From the NCBI GenBank assembly GCA_944323775.1, contig CALUTT010000011.1:62001-126000 (forward strand): a stretch of DNA of 64,000 bases. The letters run 5' to 3'. A model generated the notes under the pieces. The model did no database searches and was not told where the DNA came from. It saw only the letters and a list, made by a program, of their open reading frames with translations. Made by a program: the position numbers and the translations under genes. This stretch comes from an uncultured Bacteroidales bacterium. Its GTDB lineage: Bacteria; Bacteroidota; Bacteroidia; Bacteroidales; UBA932. This document shows, one piece after another, positions 25,949-34,462 of this stretch. The first letter of the stretch is position 1; each line of letters begins with the position of its first letter.

Positions 25949-27356
25949 AATATTCTCCGTCGACGAAGCCATGCTCAGGCACATAGTGTCGAAGGCGCTC
26001 TGCGACGGAGGTGACTGGTGTGACCTATATTTCGAGGACAGCAGCTATTTCGACCTGCTGCTCAGGGACGGAGAGGTAAGTTCCGGAGGCCACCATATTG
26101 ACTACGGATGCGGAATCCGGGTGCTGAAAGGAGAAAAGACCGGATATGCATATGCCGAGAGCACAGACATCAACGCGCTGACTGACGCGGCAGCGGCAGC
26201 GGCCGCAATAGCTTCCTCAGGGAACGGCAGACGTCTCGACTTCGGGAGACAGACCCCTTCCAGGAAGGCTCCCGCCGAAGGTTTCTACCCTTCCATGCTG
26301 GAATGGAGTGACTGTCCTGTCTCGCAGTTCGTGCCTTTCCTTAAGAAAATCGACTCCGAGATCCGCCGCCGCGAGCCGCGCACATGCAAGGTGATTGCAG
26401 TCCTGTCCTACTGCATCAGCAACATCCTGATGTACAATTCCCTCGGAGAATTGACCTCGGACAGGCGCCCGATAGGCAGCATCTCTGTCCAGGCGATATT
26501 CACAAGAAACGGAGAGTCCTGCACGAACAATGTGTCGAGAAGCCTCAGGTGCGGTGCCGAGATGATATGTGACGATGTCCTTGAAGACCTTGTAGGCAGA
26601 GCCATAAGCGGCCTGGACGCGCAGTTTGACGCAAGAAGGCCCAAAGGCGGGAAGATGCCCGTCGTAATGGGGGCCGGAGCCTCCGGCATACTCCTTCATG
26701 AAGCGATGGGACATGCGTTCGAGGCGGATTTCATACGCAAGGGACAGTCCGTCTTCACCGGGAGGCTCGGGCAGAGAGTCTGCCCGAAAGGAATAAACAT
26801 AGTGGATGACGGAACAATAGCGAAAAACCGCGGGGCATGCAATTTCGATGACGAGGGAGTTCCGGGACAGAAGACATACATGGTCACCGACGGAATACTG
26901 ACTTCCTTCCTGCATGACAGGATAAGCGCAGCGTACTTCGGGGTGGAGCCGACCGGAAACGGCCGCAGGGAATCCTTCAGATACAACCCGATTCCGAGGA
27001 TGAGGGCGACATACATGGAAAGCGGCAGCGACGGAAGCCTCGAAGACCTGGTAGCTTCCGTACGTAAAGGCATATACGTAGACCAGTTCTCCAACGGACA
27101 GGTCAAGATAGGCGAAGGAGACTTCACTTTCTATGTCAAGAGCGGACGGCTTATAGAGAACGGCAGGCTGACCTCGCCGGTCAAGGACATAAACATAATC
27201 GGGAACGGGCCCGAGGCACTGGCAGATATCCGCGGTGTGGCGTCGGACCTCAGGATAGATGAAAGCACATGGACATGCGGCAAGGAGCAGAGTGTTCCGG
27301 TGTCATGCGGCATCCCTTCCATACTGGTCGGGAGCCTAACCGTAGGAGGAGAATGA
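25935..27356 (+). CDS. tldD: TldD family metalloprotease subunit
   Basis: 473-residue TldD/PmbA-family protein. The zinc motif HExxxH is at residues 255-260 (HEAMGH), in the context ILLHEAMGHAFEAD, which marks it as the catalytic TldD-type subunit. The C-terminus has GGFCTYCGK-like replacement CGKEQSVPVSCGIPSILVG, normal for the family. With TldE it forms a heterodimeric protease that cleaves unfolded peptides within its cavity and matures some RiPPs in other bacteria. No precursor peptide gene is seen nearby. It overlaps the kinase gene by 14 bases and ends one base before tldE. Confidence 0.93.
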   Translation: MKNTEIFSVDEAMLRHIVSKALCDGGDWCDLYFEDSSYFDLLLRDGEVSSGGHHIDYGCGIRVLKGEKTGYAYAESTDINALTDAAAAAAAIASSGNGRRLDFGRQTPSRKAPAEGFYPSMLEWSDCPVSQFVPFLKKIDSEIRRREPRTCKVIAVLSYCISNILMYNSLGELTSDRRPIGSISVQAIFTRNGESCTNNVSRSLRCGAEMICDDVLEDLVGRAISGLDAQFDARRPKGGKMPVVMGAGASGILLHEAMGHAFEADFIRKGQSVFTGRLGQRVCPKGINIVDDGTIAKNRGACNFDDEGVPGQKTYMVTDGILTSFLHDRISAAYFGVEPTGNGRRESFRYNPIPRMRATYMESGSDGSLEDLVASVRKGIYVDQFSNGQVKIGEGDFTFYVKSGRLIENGRLTSPVKDINIIGNGPEALADIRGVASDLRIDESTWTCGKEQSVPVSCGIPSILVGSLTVGGE

Positions 27357-27357
27357 A

Positions 27358-28695
27358 ATGACAGACTCACAAGACCTGGCACTGGCCAGAGAAGCGCTGC
27401 AGATAGCGCTTGAATCAGGGGCCGACAAGGCCCGTGCAACTTTCTCGAAGAGCGAGGAGGACCTGGTAGCCACCCTCAATGGCGAAATAGACAAGGTCAC
27501 CCACTGCTCCGACAGATCATTGTGCATGGCGCTGTTCGTAGACGGCAGATACGGCACTTTTTCCACCAACAAGCTTGACATACAATCGCTCAGGAAGTTC
27601 ATCGGCGAATCCGCCGACATCGTCAGGATGCTGGCACCCGACCCATGCAGAGACCTGCCCGCACCAGGCAGGTGCTGCCACGATGCCACAGGCGGCAACG
27701 AACTTGGACTCAACGACGGGACCAGAGAACATGTCACCCCGAAGATGCGCGGCGATTCCGCCCTGAAAGCAAGTGTGTTCGGCACCCGCCTGCCATCGCA
27801 TGCCCCGTACAGGATCGTTTCAGAAGAGGGAGAATATTCCGACAGCGTGTATGATACGATACTTGCCGATACTAACGGCACGGTATGCCTGCACACTGAA
27901 TGCAGCTATGACTACGGAGTCGAAATAACAATCGAGTCTGAAGGCGAGAGGTACAGCGGATACTGGTGGGATTCGTCCATACGCAGAGATGCGCTGGACC
28001 CGCTCTCATGCGGGGAAAAAGCCCTGTTCAAAGCTGCCGGGCTCATAGGTTCCCGCCCGGTTGAAAGCGGCAGGTACGACATGGTGGTCGACACGGAAGT
28101 CGCTTCAAAGTTCGTCTCTCCCCTGCTGAGGGCCCTGAATGCATCGGCGATCCAGCAGAACAACTCTTTCCTGATGGACAGCCTCGGGCGGAAACTGTTC
28201 CCGGAATGGATGAACCTCGCGGACCGTCCGAGAATTCCGGGCCAGATATGCTCAAAATACTTCGATTCGGAAGGAGTCGCTACAAGGGACAGCACGATAA
28301 TCGGGAACGGGGTGGTCAGCGAATACTTCGTAAATACTTACATGGCCGGAAAACTCGGGATGGAACCTACCATTGAAGACGCTACCAGACCGGTGCTCCT
28401 CCCCACAATGAAAGGCTGCGGACGGGATGCGCTTCTTGAAAAATGCGGACGCGGAATTCTCGTAACCGACTTCAACGGAGGCAACAGCAACCCCGTGACC
28501 GGTGATTTCTCCTACGGTATAGAAGGCTATCTGTTCGAGAACGGGAAGCCTGTCCACCCGGTAAGCGGGATGCTGGTGACGGGCAACTTCCTTGACCTGT
28601 GGAGCAGATTCGTGGCATCGGCTGACGATGCGAGGACCTGCATGTCAAAACTTATTCCTACCTTAGCGTTTTCAAACGTGGATTTCAGCGGATAA
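27358..28695 (+). CDS. tldE: TldE/PmbA family protein (non-catalytic partner)
   Basis: 445-residue TldE/PmbA homologue. It shares the fold (VVDTEVASKFVSPLLRALNASAIQ and DRPRIPGQICSKYFDSEG) but has no HExxxH at the position equivalent to TldD, as expected for the partner subunit. It is separated from tldD by a single base, so expression of the pair should be matched. It is the last gene of the pepD run. Confidence 0.92.
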   Translation: MTDSQDLALAREALQIALESGADKARATFSKSEEDLVATLNGEIDKVTHCSDRSLCMALFVDGRYGTFSTNKLDIQSLRKFIGESADIVRMLAPDPCRDLPAPGRCCHDATGGNELGLNDGTREHVTPKMRGDSALKASVFGTRLPSHAPYRIVSEEGEYSDSVYDTILADTNGTVCLHTECSYDYGVEITIESEGERYSGYWWDSSIRRDALDPLSCGEKALFKAAGLIGSRPVESGRYDMVVDTEVASKFVSPLLRALNASAIQQNNSFLMDSLGRKLFPEWMNLADRPRIPGQICSKYFDSEGVATRDSTIIGNGVVSEYFVNTYMAGKLGMEPTIEDATRPVLLPTMKGCGRDALLEKCGRGILVTDFNGGNSNPVTGDFSYGIEGYLFENGKPVHPVSGMLVTGNFLDLWSRFVASADDARTCMSKLIPTLAFSNVDFSG

Positions 28696-28736
28696 CGGAT
28701 AGAAACTTATAGATTAAATATAAAAACGAATCAGAC

Positions 28737-29360
28737 ATGAATGTTGCAAAGAACAAGGTCGTGGCAGTGAGCTACGAACTGGAAGTCGAAGGCAAGACAG
28801 CCGACAGGGCCGGATCGGACGCCCCTCTCGAATACATACACGGGACAGGAATGCTGCTCCCGAAATTCGAGGCTTCGCTTGAAGGCAAACAGGCCGGGGA
28901 TTCATTCGAGTTTACTCTCTCTCCCGAGGAGGGGTACGGGAACTATGACGAGGCTTACCTTGTCGACGTACCCAAGAGCGCTTTCGAGATTGACGGCAAG
29001 GTACGGGAGGATCTTCTGGTCAAGGGATACACCATACCAATGTTCAATTCGGAAGGACAGGTAGTCCAGGGAGTGGTCGTAGAAGTCGGCACTGACAGTG
29101 TGAAGATGGACTTCAACCATCCCATGGCAGGAAAGACCCTTCATTTCACCGGGAAGGTGGAAGCTGTAAGGGATGCCACGGACAAGGAGCTGCTCGAAGG
29201 ACTGCATGGCGAGTACCTCCCCAAGGAAGGCTGCCACTGCGGAAAGGGAGGATGTCACGGTGAAGGAAACTGCTCGCACGAGGACGGGGATTGCTGCTCG
29301 CACGGTGACGAGGATTGCTGCTCGCACGGTGACGGAGGCTGCTGCTGCGGAAAAGACTGA
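28737..29360 (+). CDS. slyD: SlyD-type FKBP peptidyl-prolyl isomerase with Cys/His-rich tail
   Basis: 207 residues. The FKBP domain (residues 1-70, with the IF chaperone flap inserted after GYGNYDEAY) and the following MDFNHPMAGKTLHF are standard SlyD. The last 45 residues are a metal-binding tail with 11 Cys and 5 His, partly made by the repeated unit DCCSHGDE. SlyD is a cytosolic prolyl isomerase/chaperone that binds Ni(II) and other metals through such tails. The DNA of the tail contains a 24-bp tandem repeat (29288-29311 and 29312-29335). The next gene starts six bases later. Confidence 0.93.
   Translation: MNVAKNKVVAVSYELEVEGKTADRAGSDAPLEYIHGTGMLLPKFEASLEGKQAGDSFEFTLSPEEGYGNYDEAYLVDVPKSAFEIDGKVREDLLVKGYTIPMFNSEGQVVQGVVVEVGTDSVKMDFNHPMAGKTLHFTGKVEAVRDATDKELLEGLHGEYLPKEGCHCGKGGCHGEGNCSHEDGDCCSHGDEDCCSHGDGGCCCGKD
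29288..29335 (+). repeat. 24-bp tandem repeat in the slyD metal-binding tail
   Basis: Two head-to-tail 24-bp units differ at one base. Each encodes eight residues of the form DCCSHGD(E/G). The unit length is a multiple of three, so changes in copy number would lengthen or shorten the metal-binding tail without a frameshift. Confidence 0.8.
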
Positions 29361-29366
29361 CGAGCC

Positions 29367-30452
29367 GTGAAAGTCTCCGTCGTCATACTGAACTGGAATA
29401 CCGCAGGCTATCTCAGACAGTTCCTGCCCTCTCTGCTCGACAGCACGAGGGGGCTGGATGCACAGGTTGTGGTAGCTGACAATGCGAGTTCCGACGGATC
29501 TCCCGAAATGCTGCTCGATGAATTCCCCTCCGTCAAGGTCCTGCGCCTTGACCGGAACTACGGATTCACCGGCGGCTACGACAGAGCAGTCGACATGTTG
29601 TGCTCAGACGGAGACGCACCACAGTACATAGTACTCCTGAATTCTGACGTGGAGGTGACTCCGACATGGCTTGAACCGCTGATCGGATTCATGGACACGC
29701 ACCCTGACTGCGGCGTATGCGGGCCGAAACTGCTCGCTCTTGCAGCTGAAGACGGAAAATACCGCAGGCTGGACACATTCGAATATGCCGGTGCGGCAGG
29801 CGGCATGCTGGACCGCTATGGCTTCCCCTTCTGCAGGGGAAGGGTTCTCGGCAGACTTGAACGCGACAACGGCCAGTATGACACCACTGCGCAAGTCATG
29901 TGGATTTCGGGGGCATGCATGATGACGAGGACTTCGCTCTGGAAAGAACTTGGCGGGCTGGACAGGCGCTTTTTCGCCCACATGGAAGAGATAGACTATT
30001 GCTGGAGAGCACAGTTGCTCGGGTACAGCGTCTATACGGTACCCCAGAGCTGCGTATACCATATCGGAGGCGGCACCCTTCCGAACGGATCGGCCACAAA
30101 GCTAAAGCTCAACTACCGCAACTCCCTGCTGATGCTCTACAACAACCTGCCGGCCACGATAGGTCCGGCAAAGGCCAAGTGCAGAATTGCCTCCAGACGC
30201 ATGGCAGACCGGGTTGCAGCACTTGCCTACCTGCTCTCCGGAGACAGGGATTCGTTCCATGCCGTCAGGCTCGCCCACAGGGAAGCCGGAGAACTGAGGT
30301 TCGCGGCCTCCGGGACACCTCCTCCACAGAGGTCCGGGAAACGGATATGCGGGTACACCGGCTTCAGCATAGTGGTCAAGTCTCTATTGCACGGTAAGAA
30401 CATTTTCAATTATTTGAGACGATATGAGGATAGTCATAGAGGGTGCAGGTGA
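29367..30452 (+). CDS. Family 2 glycosyltransferase (rhamnosyltransferase-like)
   Basis: 361-residue GT2 enzyme with the WbbL-like layout. It opens VSVVILNWNTAGYLRQFLPS and has the nucleotide-binding ADNASSDGSPE, LDRNYGFTGGYDRA and the metal-binding acidic motif LLNSDVEVTP (DxD-like). HMEEIDYCWRAQLLGYSVYTVP is the acceptor/ED-type region. It probably transfers a nucleotide-activated sugar to a cell-surface glycan at the inner face of the membrane. It starts with GTG at 29367, where the family N-terminus begins. Its 3' end overlaps trkA by 29 bases. Confidence 0.9.
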   Translation: MKVSVVILNWNTAGYLRQFLPSLLDSTRGLDAQVVVADNASSDGSPEMLLDEFPSVKVLRLDRNYGFTGGYDRAVDMLCSDGDAPQYIVLLNSDVEVTPTWLEPLIGFMDTHPDCGVCGPKLLALAAEDGKYRRLDTFEYAGAAGGMLDRYGFPFCRGRVLGRLERDNGQYDTTAQVMWISGACMMTRTSLWKELGGLDRRFFAHMEEIDYCWRAQLLGYSVYTVPQSCVYHIGGGTLPNGSATKLKLNYRNSLLMLYNNLPATIGPAKAKCRIASRRMADRVAALAYLLSGDRDSFHAVRLAHREAGELRFAASGTPPPQRSGKRICGYTGFSIVVKSLLHGKNIFNYLRRYEDSHRGCR

Positions 30453-31785
30453 AGTAGGCTCCCACCTGGCCAGCATGCTGAAAAGAGAGGCCAACGACGT
30501 CACCGTCATTGACGACAACACGCAGCGCATCGAGGCTCTGCGCGAATATGCTGACGTGGAGACCGTTACGGGCAACCCGTCGTCGATCAGCGTATTGCGT
30601 GAAGCCAACGTAGCCAGCGCAGACCTTTTCATCGCCGTATACCCGTTCGCGCCACAGGAGATCAACATCGTTGGAGCACTGCTGGCCAAGAGGCTCGGGG
30701 CACGCAAGGTCATTGCCCGCATCAGCGACGAGGACTATCTGTCGGCGGAGAACAAGGTCCTTTTCAAGGAAATGGGAATCGAGCTGCTGTTCTATCCGGA
30801 GAGGTCTGCCGCAGACGAGATAATGGATTTTCTACGGCACAATTCCACGGCAGAGACAATGGAATTCGCCAGAGGAAAGCTGCAGATAGCCGTATACAAG
30901 CTGAACGAGGACTCCTCAATGCTCGACCTCAAGCTGTCAGAATTCATAAAACCTGTAGATCCCGAAGCACTCAAGCAGTTCAGGATCATTGCAATCACGC
31001 GTGACGAGAACACCATTATCCCCGGGCCGGGCACAAAATTCCAGTACGGAGACCTGGTATTCGTTGTGAGCAAACGCGAGGTGGTAGGCGTGCTCAACTC
31101 GCTGTTCGGAAAGAGCAACATCAACATCGCCAGCGCATTCATCATCGGAGGCAACTCGATTGCAGAAATGCTGGCACGCTCGCTCGACAGGGCCGGTGTC
31201 AGCGTAAAACTCGTGGAAAAAGACAAGAACCGCTGCGTGGAACTCGCAGAAAGGCTGCCTGACAGGGTGGAAGTCGTCATTGGAGACGGAAGGAATTCAG
31301 ACCTGCTGTTCCAGGAAGGCATACAGCGCTACGACGCTTTCATCGCCCTTACGGGAAGCGACGAGAGCAATGTCCTCTCATGTGTGGTGGCCAAGAAGTT
31401 CGGGGTCGCAAGGACGGTGGCTGAAGTCGAGAACATGGAATACATAAAGCTCGCAGAAGAGATGGGTGTCGACAATGTCATCAACAAGAAACTGCTGACT
31501 GCGGGAAGGATATTCCGGCTGACACTGTCCGGCAAGGCCAGGTTCGTTCATTACATGACAGGCACAGACGCTGAAGTCATAGAGTACACGGTCGTGCCCG
31601 GGTCGGCAATCACCAAGGCCCCGATCAAGGACATCGAATTCCCCAGGAACGCTATCATAGGAGGTGTGATACGCCGCAACGAGGCCATTATCGCCGTAGG
31701 CGAGACAGTCATAGAAGCCTACGACAGAGTTGCCGTTTTCGCTCTCCCCGAGTCGATACGTGAAATAGACAGACTCTTCAGGTAG
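30424..31785 (+). CDS. trkA: Trk potassium uptake regulator TrkA
   Basis: 453 residues in two RCK_N/RCK_C repeats. The first NAD-binding Rossmann start is MRIVIEGAGEVGSHLASML; the second begins near residue 230 (FIIGGNSIAEMLARSLDRAG). Each repeat ends in a TrkA-C beta domain. It is a cytosolic ring that gates the TrkH/G potassium channel in response to nucleotides. trkH is often adjacent in related genomes but is not here. The start lies inside the GT2 gene, implying coupled translation. Confidence 0.94.
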   Translation: MRIVIEGAGEVGSHLASMLKREANDVTVIDDNTQRIEALREYADVETVTGNPSSISVLREANVASADLFIAVYPFAPQEINIVGALLAKRLGARKVIARISDEDYLSAENKVLFKEMGIELLFYPERSAADEIMDFLRHNSTAETMEFARGKLQIAVYKLNEDSSMLDLKLSEFIKPVDPEALKQFRIIAITRDENTIIPGPGTKFQYGDLVFVVSKREVVGVLNSLFGKSNINIASAFIIGGNSIAEMLARSLDRAGVSVKLVEKDKNRCVELAERLPDRVEVVIGDGRNSDLLFQEGIQRYDAFIALTGSDESNVLSCVVAKKFGVARTVAEVENMEYIKLAEEMGVDNVINKKLLTAGRIFRLTLSGKARFVHYMTGTDAEVIEYTVVPGSAITKAPIKDIEFPRNAIIGGVIRRNEAIIAVGETVIEAYDRVAVFALPESIREIDRLFR

Positions 31786-31858
31786 TGCATTTTTGACATA
31801 TTGTCACTGGCAGGCCTTTTGAAAGTAAGGCGGATGTTTCGTTTTATCAAAGAAAGTT

Positions 31859-32491
31859 ATGGAAGAGAACAAAGATATCAACAGCAAAGGTACTGCTTCA
31901 CAGGAAAGTCAGCCCGAGGTCGAGACCGTGAAGGCCGGGACATCCACTCCGGAAAGCGAAAAGGCATCCGGAACTGAAAACCAGGCGAAAGGCAGGAAAA
32001 ACCGCAGGGAAGAGCGGGAACGCAAGGAGGAGGACGAACTGAAAAAGCAGCTGGAGGAGCTTTCTGACAAATTGGCGAAAGAGAAAGACGACTACCTCAG
32101 ACTAATGGCTGAGTTCGAGACTTTCAGACGCCGTTCGTCCGAGGAAAAGCTGAACATCGTCTCGACGGCGGCCGCCGACACGATAAAGGGCCTGCTCCCC
32201 GTTCTCGATGACTGCGAGAGAGCCATGGAAATACTTGAGAAATCGTCCGACGATGCTGCAAAGGAAGGCACATCCCTTATCTACAGCAAACTGATGGACT
32301 ATCTCAAGACAAAAGGTCTGGCAAGAATCGAGGCCAAGGGCGAGATATTCGACACAGACTTCCACGAAGCCGTAACCCAGTTCCCGGCACCTTCCGAGGA
32401 CATGAAAGGCAAGGTTATCGATGTGGTGCAGACAGGCTATACCCTCAACGGTAAGGTGCTGCGCTATGCTAAAGTAGTAGTAGGAGCATAA
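31859..32491 (+). CDS. grpE: Co-chaperone GrpE
   Basis: 210-residue nucleotide-exchange factor for DnaK. An acidic, disordered N-terminus (1 to about 60) leads into a long coiled coil (EDELKKQLEELSDKLAKEK). The GrpE core has LAEFETFRRRSSEEK-like and LLPVLDDCERAME, with the beta-wing VTQFPAPSEDMKGKVIDVVQTGY. It precedes dnaJ by four bases. The 73-base gap upstream has no clear consensus promoter. Confidence 0.95.
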   Translation: MEENKDINSKGTASQESQPEVETVKAGTSTPESEKASGTENQAKGRKNRREERERKEEDELKKQLEELSDKLAKEKDDYLRLMAEFETFRRRSSEEKLNIVSTAAADTIKGLLPVLDDCERAMEILEKSSDDAAKEGTSLIYSKLMDYLKTKGLARIEAKGEIFDTDFHEAVTQFPAPSEDMKGKVIDVVQTGYTLNGKVLRYAKVVVGA

Positions 32492-32495
32492 GAAA

Positions 32496-33677
32496 ATGGC
32501 AGAGAAGAGAGACTATTATGAGGTGCTTGGCCTCAACAAGGGGGCAAGCGCTGACGAGATAAAGAGTGCGTACCGCAAGGCCGCACTCAAATGGCATCCG
32601 GACAGGTGGGTTTCCGGTACGGATGCCGAGAAGAAGACCGCCGAGGAGAAATTCAAGGAAGCCTCGGAGGCGTATTCGGTATTGAGTGACCCCGACAAGA
32701 AAGCGAAATACGACCAGTACGGATTCGCAGGAGTCGACGGAGCGGCAAGCCAGGACTGGAGCCAGGGCTTCGGCAGCCTGAACGATCTGCTGAACAACCT
32801 GTTCAGAGGGTTCGGGGGCGGCTTCAGCGATTTTGAAGGCTTCGGAGGCTTTTCAGGCTCGTCATCCCGCAGAGGCACATCACGCGCATCAAGAGGAAAC
32901 GACGTGTATGTCACTGTCCGTCTGACGCTTGAAGAAATCAACAGCGGCTGCACCAAGGATGTGACCGTCGAGAGAATGAGGCCCTGCTCCGTCTGCGGAG
33001 GCAAGGGAACGCTGAATCCCTCTGACGTGAAAGTCTGCCCTACATGCAACGGCAGCGGCCAGGTACAGCACGTAAGCAACTTCCTGTTCACAAGGTCCGT
33101 ATCATATTCGCGCTGCCCTAACTGCAACGGTACAGGAAAGGTGGTGAACAATCCGTGCAGCAGCTGCCATGGCACCGGCGTCGTAAAGCAGACTCAGACA
33201 ATCAAGGTGAACATACCGGCCGGAGTACAGCAGGACACCCAGCTGACCATGAGAGGTGAAGGCGATTCAGGAGTGAACGGAGGAGCTAACGGAGACCTCT
33301 ACATACTTATAGAGGAAATCCCCCACTCAAGATTCAAGAGGGAGGACGCCAACCTGTTCTACACCAGAGTCATCAGTGTCACGGACGCAATGCTCGGATG
33401 CCAGATAGACATACCGTGCCTGGACGGAACCCAGACCTTGAAGCTGCCTGCCGGCACCCAGTCAGGCACCGTGGAGCGGCTCAGGGGGAAGGGACTTCCT
33501 TCACTCAACGGTTACGGCAAGGGTGACCTGTATGTCAAGATCCTTGTCTGGATACCCCACAAGCTCAGCCGCAGCGAAAAAGATGCGATCGAAGGAATGA
33601 GGGACAGTTCCAGCTTCAAGCCTGACCCCACAAGGGAAGACAGGGCACTTTTTGAAAAAGAGAGCAAATTTTTCTGA
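32496..33677 (+). CDS. dnaJ: Chaperone DnaJ
   Basis: 393-residue type I DnaJ. The J domain has the HPD loop (KWHPDRW), a Gly/Phe-rich region (about 85-125) and four zinc-finger repeats CSVCGGKG, CPTCNGSG, CPNCNGTG and CSSCHGTG. Then come two C-terminal substrate-binding domains. Dimerisation and the PAGVQ region are intact. It works with DnaK and GrpE in protein folding. The J-domain insertion VSGTDAEKKTAEEKF after HPDR is common in Bacteroidetes. It forms an operon with grpE. Confidence 0.97.
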   Translation: MAEKRDYYEVLGLNKGASADEIKSAYRKAALKWHPDRWVSGTDAEKKTAEEKFKEASEAYSVLSDPDKKAKYDQYGFAGVDGAASQDWSQGFGSLNDLLNNLFRGFGGGFSDFEGFGGFSGSSSRRGTSRASRGNDVYVTVRLTLEEINSGCTKDVTVERMRPCSVCGGKGTLNPSDVKVCPTCNGSGQVQHVSNFLFTRSVSYSRCPNCNGTGKVVNNPCSSCHGTGVVKQTQTIKVNIPAGVQQDTQLTMRGEGDSGVNGGANGDLYILIEEIPHSRFKREDANLFYTRVISVTDAMLGCQIDIPCLDGTQTLKLPAGTQSGTVERLRGKGLPSLNGYGKGDLYVKILVWIPHKLSRSEKDAIEGMRDSSSFKPDPTREDRALFEKESKFF

Positions 33678-33682
33678 AAAAG

Positions 33683-33714
33683 TTGCCGGGATTGAAAAAT
33701 AATTCATATATTTG
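33683..33714 (+). promoter_or_regulatory. Promoter of rplS
   Basis: TTG (33683-33685), 21 bases, then TATATTTG (33707-33714). The leader to the rplS ATG is about 65 bases. It lies between the dnaJ stop and rplS. Confidence 0.75.
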
Positions 33715-33782
33715 CAGTCCCAAAAAGCCCAGCCTCTCTTCAGACGGTTTGATGACGCTGCGCAGTTTATACATAAGAAATT

Positions 33783-34163
33783 ATGGATTTAATCAAGCTA
33801 GTTGAGCAGTCCTTCTCACAGAACAAGGCTGCATCATACCCTCAGTTCAAGGCCGGTGACACAATCACCGTGACCTACAAGATCAAGGAAGGTGACAAGT
33901 TCAGGCTGCAGAGTTTCCGCGGCGTTGTTATCCAGATATGCGGCTCTACGCCTTATACCAGGACTTTCACCATCCGCAAGATTTCCAACGGTATCGGAGT
34001 CGAGAGGATTTTCCCCTTTGAGTCTCCCGCCATTGAAAAGATCGAGCTCAACAAGGTAGGTAAGGTTCGCCGCGCACGTATCTTCTACATCCGCGACCTC
34101 GCAGGCAAGAAGGCCAGGATCAAGGAAGCGAAGCGCAATGTAGCCAAGGCCTCTGAGGAATAA
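33783..34163 (+). CDS. rplS: 50S ribosomal protein L19
   Basis: 126-residue L19 with the typical core FKAGDTITVTYKIKEGDKFR, FRGVVIQICG and TFTIRKISNGIGVERIFPFESP. It sits at the 30S-50S interface. Here it is a single ribosomal gene with its own promoter. tRNA-Arg follows 35 bases later without a convincing terminator between them, so the two may be transcribed together. Confidence 0.97.
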   Translation: MDLIKLVEQSFSQNKAASYPQFKAGDTITVTYKIKEGDKFRLQSFRGVVIQICGSTPYTRTFTIRKISNGIGVERIFPFESPAIEKIELNKVGKVRRARIFYIRDLAGKKARIKEAKRNVAKASEE

Positions 34164-34198
34164 CAGATTGACATTTCCGGCGGATGCCGGATTGAAAC

Positions 34199-34272
34199 GG
34201 CGCCTTAGCTCAGCTGAATAGAGCATTTGACTACGGATCAAAAGGTCGCAGGTTTGAATCCTGCAGGCGTCA
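34199..34272 (+). tRNA. tRNA-Arg (anticodon ACG)
   Basis: A complete cloverleaf can be drawn. The acceptor is GGCGCCT with AGGCGTC (one G-T pair), and the D stem is GCTC with GAGC. The anticodon stem TTTGA with TCAAA encloses the loop CTACGGA (anticodon ACG, read as ICG). The T arm is GCAGG TTTGAAT CCTGC, with discriminator A at 34272. CCA is not encoded and would be added after transcription. Confidence 0.96.
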
Positions 34273-34274
34273 CG

Positions 34275-34311
34275 AAAGGATGCAGCTGATATCAGCTGCA
34301 TCCTTTTTCTT
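34275..34311 (+). terminator. Terminator after tRNA-Arg
   Basis: Positions 34275-34306 form a perfect 32-bp palindrome (AAAGGATGCAGCTGAT and its complement), ending in a run of five T then CTTTC. The stem follows the tRNA 3' end by two bases. It is nearly symmetric, so it can also act on the other strand. Confidence 0.9.
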
Positions 34312-34345
34312 TCTTCATTCCTCCATAAACAGGATCAGTTTTTTC

Positions 34346-34435
34346 GCTATATTTGCTCACTGCGTTCGCATTTATAGCTGCCGCTCGGCAAAGTTAAATT
34401 TATTTTCTTTGCTCTCGCTTAATCGCTATATTTAG
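34346..34435 (+). repeat. 90-bp dispersed intergenic element, copy B
   Basis: Begins GCTATATTTGCTCACTGCG and ends TCGCTTAATCGCTATATTTAG; 82 of 90 bases match copy A at 22125-22214 without gaps. It has the same 5' hairpin, plus a second small inverted pair GCAAAG/CTTTGC around an AT-rich loop. It ends 27 bases before the metallo-hydrolase ATG, in the same orientation relative to its gene as copy A, and its 3' TATATTTAG may act as a -7 box. Confidence 0.85.
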
Positions 34436-34462
34436 CGGACATAACAATATCACTGTTTCCCG

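Noticed and set aside
34176-34191. Stem between rplS and tRNA-Arg as a terminator
   Set aside because: A six-base stem with no T-run after it; co-transcription with the tRNA is more likely.
34199-34435. tRNA-Arg as an attachment site of an integrated element
   Set aside because: No integrase, no repeat of the tRNA 3' end and no mobile genes are found nearby.
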